This document shows, in pieces, positions 20,601-24,262 of a stretch of 24,262 bases of DNA. This DNA is from an uncultured Eubacteriales bacterium (GTDB lineage Bacteria > Bacillota > Clostridia > Oscillospirales > CAG-272). Each line of letters begins with the position of its first letter. Positions within the stretch are counted from its first letter, which is position 1. The stretch is from contig CAKSNQ010000025.1 of assembly GCA_934476315.1 (NCBI GenBank), positions 1 through 24,262 of the forward strand. The letters run 5' to 3'. The notes beneath the pieces are model-generated. The model had not been told where the DNA came from. It saw only the letters and a list, made by a program, of their open reading frames with translations, and made no database searches. The translations under genes and the position numbers were made by a program.

Positions 20601-22202
20601 TCACAGTGTTTCGAATATGCGGCATCCCGTTTTTCTGAGCCAGCGGTAAAGCAGTGCCGAAGCACCCAAGGTCAGCGCCGCGAAGAGAGTCACGTACACG
20701 GGCGCCCCAACCATCTTTCCGACCAGGAAGTAAAGCCCGCAAAACAGAACCGCGTATCCCCAGCCAAAGAACAGCGCGAGCATGACGTTCGCTCCCTGCT
20801 TGATCGGCGTGATCTCGCTGGTCCATGTCAGATTCGGCATTTTCAGACCGAGGAACAGTCCGAACAGTGCCGCCAGCAGGACGCACAGTTGAGGAAGGAT
20901 CAGGACAACTGCTGCCCACGCGGGCGGGATGCGTAGTGCCACAACCACACACACCGAACAGATAAGCGTCGCGGGAGCGGTCAGAATCCACTGCACGGAC
21001 AGTTTGGCGCGCAGAACCTGCCACGGCGTGACCGGAAGCGACTGCAAAAGCCACAGGTTCTTTCCCTCCAGGGAAACCGAGGGGACGACCATGTCATTCA
21101 TGGACGCAGCCGCGCAGATCGCGGTGCACGAAAAGACCGCCAACAATACGCCGTTGTCTTCCGGGGCAAGTTCGGCGATGATTGCGGTCATCACATCGCC
21201 CTTGATGAACACGAAAACCGCCAGAATGAGCAAAAACAAAATCGCCATCCCGCAGTTGAGCATGTAGTTTGCGCTGGAGGTAAACCGCCCGAATTCCTTG
21301 CCGAGCAAGGCGCCCGCGACGCTTTTGCTCTTGCTCCGCTCCTCCCGGTAGCGGACACGGTCGCTCTTGCCGCCGGAGGTGGCAATGCGCAGGTAGCTGT
21401 GGGATAAAAGCAGGCACGTCAGCGCGAACAGCACCACGACAACCGCGCCGACCGTCAGCATAGCGAGCCAATCGCCCTCGCCGATACGTCCGAAAAGGTA
21501 CAGCGGGTACGCCGCGCCCTTGAGTTTTTGCGCGTAGGAATCCAGGTTGGCAATCAACTCGCTGATGAGCGTTTGCGCCTTGAAATAGCAGAAATAGTAC
21601 ACGCCGATGAACACAAGCGAGATGATAACCGTGATAAAGCTCTTGTTTTTCAGCTTCAGACTGATTTTGGCGACCAGCCAGCCGAGCGCGCAGGACAAAA
21701 TCAGCACGATTAGTGAAATCAGAACCAAAAGCAGGAGGCAACCGATCAGCGTCGAAACGCTGAAAGGTGCGAGGATGAGATAGACGATGACCGCCGGGAG
21801 CATGACCACACCCGAATACATCAGACCGAGCAGATACACGCCGAGCAGTCGGGAAAGAATGATGCTCCGCACGGGAATCGGCAGAGACAGCAAAAGGTCA
21901 TTATCCTTGGGAAGATACAGCGCGGAAAACGTATTGAACACGCTGCCGAACGCACCCATGGCGATGGAAAGCAGTCCCATCAGCGTGAAATACACCCAGC
22001 CCATGCCCGCGCTCACCATCGGGGCGCACAGAGTAACGGCGAGGAACGCGAACAGTCCTCCCAAAAAACCAACAACCAAAAGCGCATACATCACAAACAG
22101 CAACGCGACCGAGAGCGGCGAGCGTTTCCGGTTCTTTTTCGCGTCGTAGAAATAGGCGCGGAAAATCTCCGTCATTTGCTTTTTCAGTAAAATCTTCAGC
22201 AT
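20601..22202 (-). CDS. ABC-2-type exporter permease
   Basis: The protein has 533 residues and starts at ATG 22202, overlapping the end of the ATPase gene by 7 bases, so the two are translationally coupled. It has about a dozen hydrophobic segments in two halves (for example VALLFVMYALLVVGFLGGLF, LIGCLLLLVLISLIVLILSC, YMLNCGMAILFLLILAVFVF). A cytoplasmic charged stretch KSDRVRYREERSKSKS lies between them (about 278-293), and the C-terminus is LLYRWLRKTGCRIFETL. Layout and size fit the large clostridial permeases that pair with a single ATPase; substrates of this group are mostly unknown. No peptidase, bacteriocin or immunity gene lies beside it. Confidence 0.85.
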   Translation of the reverse strand: MLKILLKKQMTEIFRAYFYDAKKNRKRSPLSVALLFVMYALLVVGFLGGLFAFLAVTLCAPMVSAGMGWVYFTLMGLLSIAMGAFGSVFNTFSALYLPKDNDLLLSLPIPVRSIILSRLLGVYLLGLMYSGVVMLPAVIVYLILAPFSVSTLIGCLLLLVLISLIVLILSCALGWLVAKISLKLKNKSFITVIISLVFIGVYYFCYFKAQTLISELIANLDSYAQKLKGAAYPLYLFGRIGEGDWLAMLTVGAVVVVLFALTCLLLSHSYLRIATSGGKSDRVRYREERSKSKSVAGALLGKEFGRFTSSANYMLNCGMAILFLLILAVFVFIKGDVMTAIIAELAPEDNGVLLAVFSCTAICAAASMNDMVVPSVSLEGKNLWLLQSLPVTPWQVLRAKLSVQWILTAPATLICSVCVVVALRIPPAWAAVVLILPQLCVLLAALFGLFLGLKMPNLTWTSEITPIKQGANVMLALFFGWGYAVLFCGLYFLVGKMVGAPVYVTLFAALTLGASALLYRWLRKTGCRIFETL

Positions 22203-22909
22203 CCTTCGCCCTCCAGGTCCAGAAACACCTGCTCCAGACTTTCGTCACCCTTGACCTCTTCCATGGTGCCGGAGCGGATGAGTTTTCCGCCCTTGATAAT
22301 GGCGACCTTGTCGCACAGCTTTTCCGCCACCTCAAGCACGTGCGTCGAGAAGAAGATGGCGCCGCCGCGATCGCAGACCTCGCGCATCATGCCCTTGAGC
22401 AGATGCGCCGCCTTGGGGTCAAGCCCGACGAACGGCTCGTCCATCAGAATCAGACGCGGCTCATGGATCCACGCCGCGATGATTGCCAGCTTTTGCTTCA
22501 TTCCGTGGGAATATGCGGCGATGGGCTGTGCCAGATCGGGCGTAAGCTCAAAGAGGTCGGCATATTTTCGGATGCGTTCCTGTCGCACCGCGGCGTCGAT
22601 GCCGAAAATATCCGCGATAAAGTTCAGATATCTGATTCCGCTCATAAAGTCGTACAGATCGGGGTTGTCGGGAATGTACGCCATGATTTTTTTGCACGCC
22701 AGCGGGTCGCGATGCACAGAAATGCCGTCGATCAGAATATTTCCCTGATCGAACTGCAAAATGCCGGCAATCGACTTGAGCGTCGTCGTCTTACCCGCGC
22801 CGTTGTGCCCGATAAAGCCATAGATTTCGCCCGGCGCGATGGTCAGACACAAGTCGTCCACCGCCTTTTTGTCTCCATAGACCTTCGTGAGATGTTGAAT
22901 GTCAAGCAT
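22196..22909 (-). CDS. ABC transporter ATP-binding protein
   Basis: The protein has 237 residues and starts at ATG 22909 behind GAGGAGAAATCGC. All nucleotide-binding motifs are present: Walker A GHNGAGKTT (34-42), signature YSHGMKQKLAI (the SHGMKQ variant usual in ABC-2 exporters), Walker B LILMDEP and the H-loop STHV. The following EVAEKLCDKVAIIKGGKLIR also fits. It would energise the coupled permease as a homodimer. It is the first gene of the operon, with its own promoter and a ~120-base leader. Confidence 0.93.
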   Translation of the reverse strand: MLDIQHLTKVYGDKKAVDDLCLTIAPGEIYGFIGHNGAGKTTTLKSIAGILQFDQGNILIDGISVHRDPLACKKIMAYIPDNPDLYDFMSGIRYLNFIADIFGIDAAVRQERIRKYADLFELTPDLAQPIAAYSHGMKQKLAIIAAWIHEPRLILMDEPFVGLDPKAAHLLKGMMREVCDRGGAIFFSTHVLEVAEKLCDKVAIIKGGKLIRSGTMEEVKGDESLEQVFLDLEGEGC

Positions 22910-23028
22910 GCGATTTCTCCTCTGTCATCGTGATATTCGGCTCGCTCCGACCGTTGGCAACAGTCACCCGCCCGATCGATTGCAGCTTGGGCAGTCACAC
23001 AGCCCGTAGCGGCAACACCTGCCGAACC
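22910..23028 (-). promoter_or_regulatory. Long, possibly structured leader of the ABC operon
   Basis: Between the predicted start (~23028) and the ATG, the transcript can close TTCGGC near its 5' end on GCCGAA near its 3' end, with inner hairpins such as GGGC-tgtgtgact-GCCC. I do not recognise a known riboswitch class and see no terminator or clear sequestration of the GAGGAG site. Confidence 0.35.
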
Positions 23029-23034
23029 GATTTT

Positions 23035-23063
23035 ATTATATCATCCGCCGCCCGAAAATTCAA
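23035..23063 (-). promoter_or_regulatory. Promoter of the ABC operon
   Basis: On the minus strand: TTGAAT (23058-23063), 17 bp ending in GATGA, TATAAT (23035-23040). The next ~170 bases towards the divergent promoter hold only a small GGGGG/CCCCC hairpin (23112-23127) and A/T-rich sequence. Confidence 0.75.
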
Positions 23064-23235
23064 TACCGATTCAAAATCTTAACCATTTTATAAACAGGTT
23101 TTTGCTCTTGAGGGGGCACTCTCCCCCATAGCAATTGCAATACGACTATCCATCAAATGGACTTATATAGGCGAGTATCGATAGAATCGTTCAAAAATTT
23201 TTTCTGTCACTTTATGAAAATTTTTGTATTTTTAT

Positions 23236-23264
23236 TTGACTTTGTGAAAAGCTTGTGGTATAAT
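23236..23264 (+). promoter_or_regulatory. Promoter of the 191-residue orphan gene
   Basis: TTGACT (23236-23241), 17 bp ending in TGTGG, TATAAT (23259-23264). Close to consensus; start near 23271, giving a leader of about 128 bases. Confidence 0.8.
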
Positions 23265-23267
23265 AAG

Positions 23268-23340
23268 GTGTAGTTTCCATTTTTTAGATAAATTTGTATT
23301 GCAATTCCAGCAATTTATATTCTGCATTTTGGAACTACAC
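23268..23340 (+). other. Inverted repeat closing the 5' leader of the orphan gene
   Basis: GTGTAGTTTCCA (23268-23279) can pair with TGGAACTACAC (23330-23340) with one bulged base, right at the predicted transcript start. The enclosed A/T-rich stretch holds a smaller ATTGC-aattcca-GCAAT hairpin. The remaining 58 bases lead to the GGAAGG ribosome site. Confidence 0.55.
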
Positions 23341-23398
23341 GAACCAACCTGATTTGGGCGCCACAGACATATCACTAATATAAAGGAAGGTACAAAAC

Positions 23399-23974
23399 AT
23401 GAGCAACTGTACGCATGAACCCGGAGTTTGTTGCAAAAAGGACGAATTTATAAAAAGCGCTACATACGAAGAATGTATATATCACGCTTTTTATAACAAA
23501 GACGGGAACAAGTATTCCCATCAGCGTCGTATTCCGGATCAAGTCCTTGAAGATTACAGAAAAGAACTGCTACCGCTTGAAAGAGAAGTTAGAAATTGCA
23601 GAAACTTTGATGACATTTACAAACTTTTTGAAAGCCATCGAATTCGCGGCATCGGCGACTTAACAGTCTACGACGTTTCATTGCGTGTAAGTCAAAATTA
23701 CAATATTTATCCCGACAAGGTATATCTGCACGCCGGTACAAGACGGGGTGCGCGCAACGCCGGGCTAATTACGAATCGAGATAGGCGAAACAAACTGACA
23801 CCAGACGAAATTGCAAGAGTACTGCCATGGCTTAGAGATGTTGAGCCGTACCTTATTGAGGATTTCTTGTGTGTCTATGCAAAAGATATCAGTGAGCAAA
23901 ATTTAAAAATTTTTCTACGGGAATCCCATGGTAAGGATAATTGCTGTGGCAATGCCCACAGAAGTTGTATTTGA
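23399..23974 (+). CDS. Protein of unknown function with helix-hairpin-helix-like core and Cys/His termini
   Basis: The protein has 191 residues and starts at ATG 23399 with AAAGGAAGG upstream. I do not recognise a named family. The middle (HRIRGIGDLTVYDVSLRVSQ, then YPDKVYLHAGTRRGARNAG) has the G-I-G turn of a helix-hairpin-helix and a conserved-looking YLHAGTRRG stretch, similar to uncharacterised bacterial proteins I have seen. Cysteines cluster at both ends: C4-x-H6-x4-C11-C12 and C182-C183-x3-H187-x2-C190, which could bind a metal together (inference). Codon use is A/T-rich, unlike the rest of the window, suggesting transfer. It stands alone between its own promoter and a strong terminator. 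Confidence 0.8.
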   Translation: MSNCTHEPGVCCKKDEFIKSATYEECIYHAFYNKDGNKYSHQRRIPDQVLEDYRKELLPLEREVRNCRNFDDIYKLFESHRIRGIGDLTVYDVSLRVSQNYNIYPDKVYLHAGTRRGARNAGLITNRDRRNKLTPDEIARVLPWLRDVEPYLIEDFLCVYAKDISEQNLKIFLRESHGKDNCCGNAHRSCI

Positions 23975-24082
23975 CGGATAAGATTCACAACTTTGTCAGC
24001 AGAAACATGCAAAGGCTGTAATCAAACGTCCAAAAACATACATCTACCGCAAAATCGGCAGCTTTGATTCGCCAATTTCAAG

Positions 24083-24120
24083 AGAGGGGGTAGCCGCACT
24101 TACGTGCGGCTACCCCCTCT
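24083..24120 (+). terminator. Hairpin after the orphan gene
   Basis: A perfect 17-bp stem, AGAGGGGGTAGCCGCAC and its complement around TTAC, followed by GTTTATA. It lies 109 bases after the stop; the gap shows no other feature. Confidence 0.8.
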
Positions 24121-24167
24121 GTTTATACGCCACACCAACAAGTGGCAACCATTAAACCACAAAAAAA

Positions 24168-24197
24168 CAGGAAAATGGGAAATTACCCATTTTCCTG
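24168..24197 (-). terminator. Minus-strand intrinsic terminator
   Basis: On the minus strand, CAGGAAAATGGG, loop TAATTT, CCCATTTTCCTG, then TTTTTTTG: a perfect 12-bp stem with a T7 run. It ends a transcript entering from the right edge. Confidence 0.8.
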
Positions 24198-24260
24198 AAG
24201 GTGTCGAATATGACCTATCTTCCCGGTCGGTCGCCCGACAAGTATTTTCGGCACTGCAAA
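24183..24260 (-). CDS. Possible C-terminal end of a gene running in from the right edge
   Basis: The minus-strand frame reads FAVPKILVGRPTGKIGHIRH then LQENG and stops at TAA 24183-24185, inside the loop of the terminator hairpin. Basic GRPTGK-type tails occur in DNA-binding proteins such as recombinases, but 25 residues are too few to name a family. The position of the terminator supports a real gene end; another frame ending at TAG near 24215 is the alternative. Confidence 0.35.
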   Translation of the reverse strand, partial: FAVPKILVGRPTGKIGHIRHLQENG

Positions 24261-24262
24261 GC

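Overview
The window comes from an endospore-forming member of the Bacillota, most likely class Clostridia. It carries a complete spoIIA operon (spoIIAA, spoIIAB, sigF), an uninterrupted sigK, spoIIR, an nrnA/rbfA pair, a BspA-type leucine-rich-repeat lipoprotein and Firmicutes-style promoters with strong ribosome binding sites. Most of it is GC-rich; the last ~1.2 kb is clearly more AT-rich. I cannot place it below class.

Layout. (1) 1-3305, plus strand: the 3' end of a formate-tetrahydrofolate ligase gene, an XRE-type HTH fused to a SAM-methyltransferase, the frameshifted remains of a second methyltransferase, and a two-gene alkylation-repair operon (AlkA-type glycosylase, then Ogt/MGMT). 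(2) 3375-5709: a convergent hairpin, then an XRE repressor gene divergent from a three-gene plus-strand operon (patatin-like lipase, zinc-ribbon/TM2 protein, small membrane protein). The shared promoter region holds two different perfect dyads. (3) 5610-13396, minus strand: a small decayed HTH gene with a strong promoter, then four tandem paralogous solute-binding lipoproteins, each with its own promoter and no permease or ATPase beside them. (4) 13534-18845: the sporulation block: sigK, the spoIIA operon, a divergent LRR lipoprotein, and spoIIR with a sigma-F-like promoter. (5) 18909-22909, minus strand: rbfA-nrnA, and an ABC exporter pair with a long leader. (6) 23040-24262: an AT-rich segment with a gene of unknown function whose two ends carry mirrored Cys/His clusters, preceded by a leader closed by a long inverted repeat, and a possible minus-strand gene end.

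The least explained feature is a dispersed intergenic repeat of roughly 170-220 bp. Three copies are clear and one is divergent. They lie in the 3' regions of the minus-strand lipoprotein genes and of sigF. Each ends, in the transcribed direction, in a long A/T-rich hairpin plus T-run, and two inner conserved blocks form a short stem whose pairing is kept despite base changes. They could be MITE-like elements that supply terminators, or 3'-UTR RNA elements.

How the parts work together: SpoIIAA, SpoIIAB and SigF form the forespore partner-switching module. SigF would switch on spoIIR, whose product triggers pro-SigE processing in the mother cell, and SigK is the late mother-cell sigma factor. 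RbfA (30S maturation) and NrnA (nanoRNA/pAp hydrolysis) are a usual housekeeping pair. The lipoprotein array probably serves nutrient capture with a transporter encoded elsewhere.
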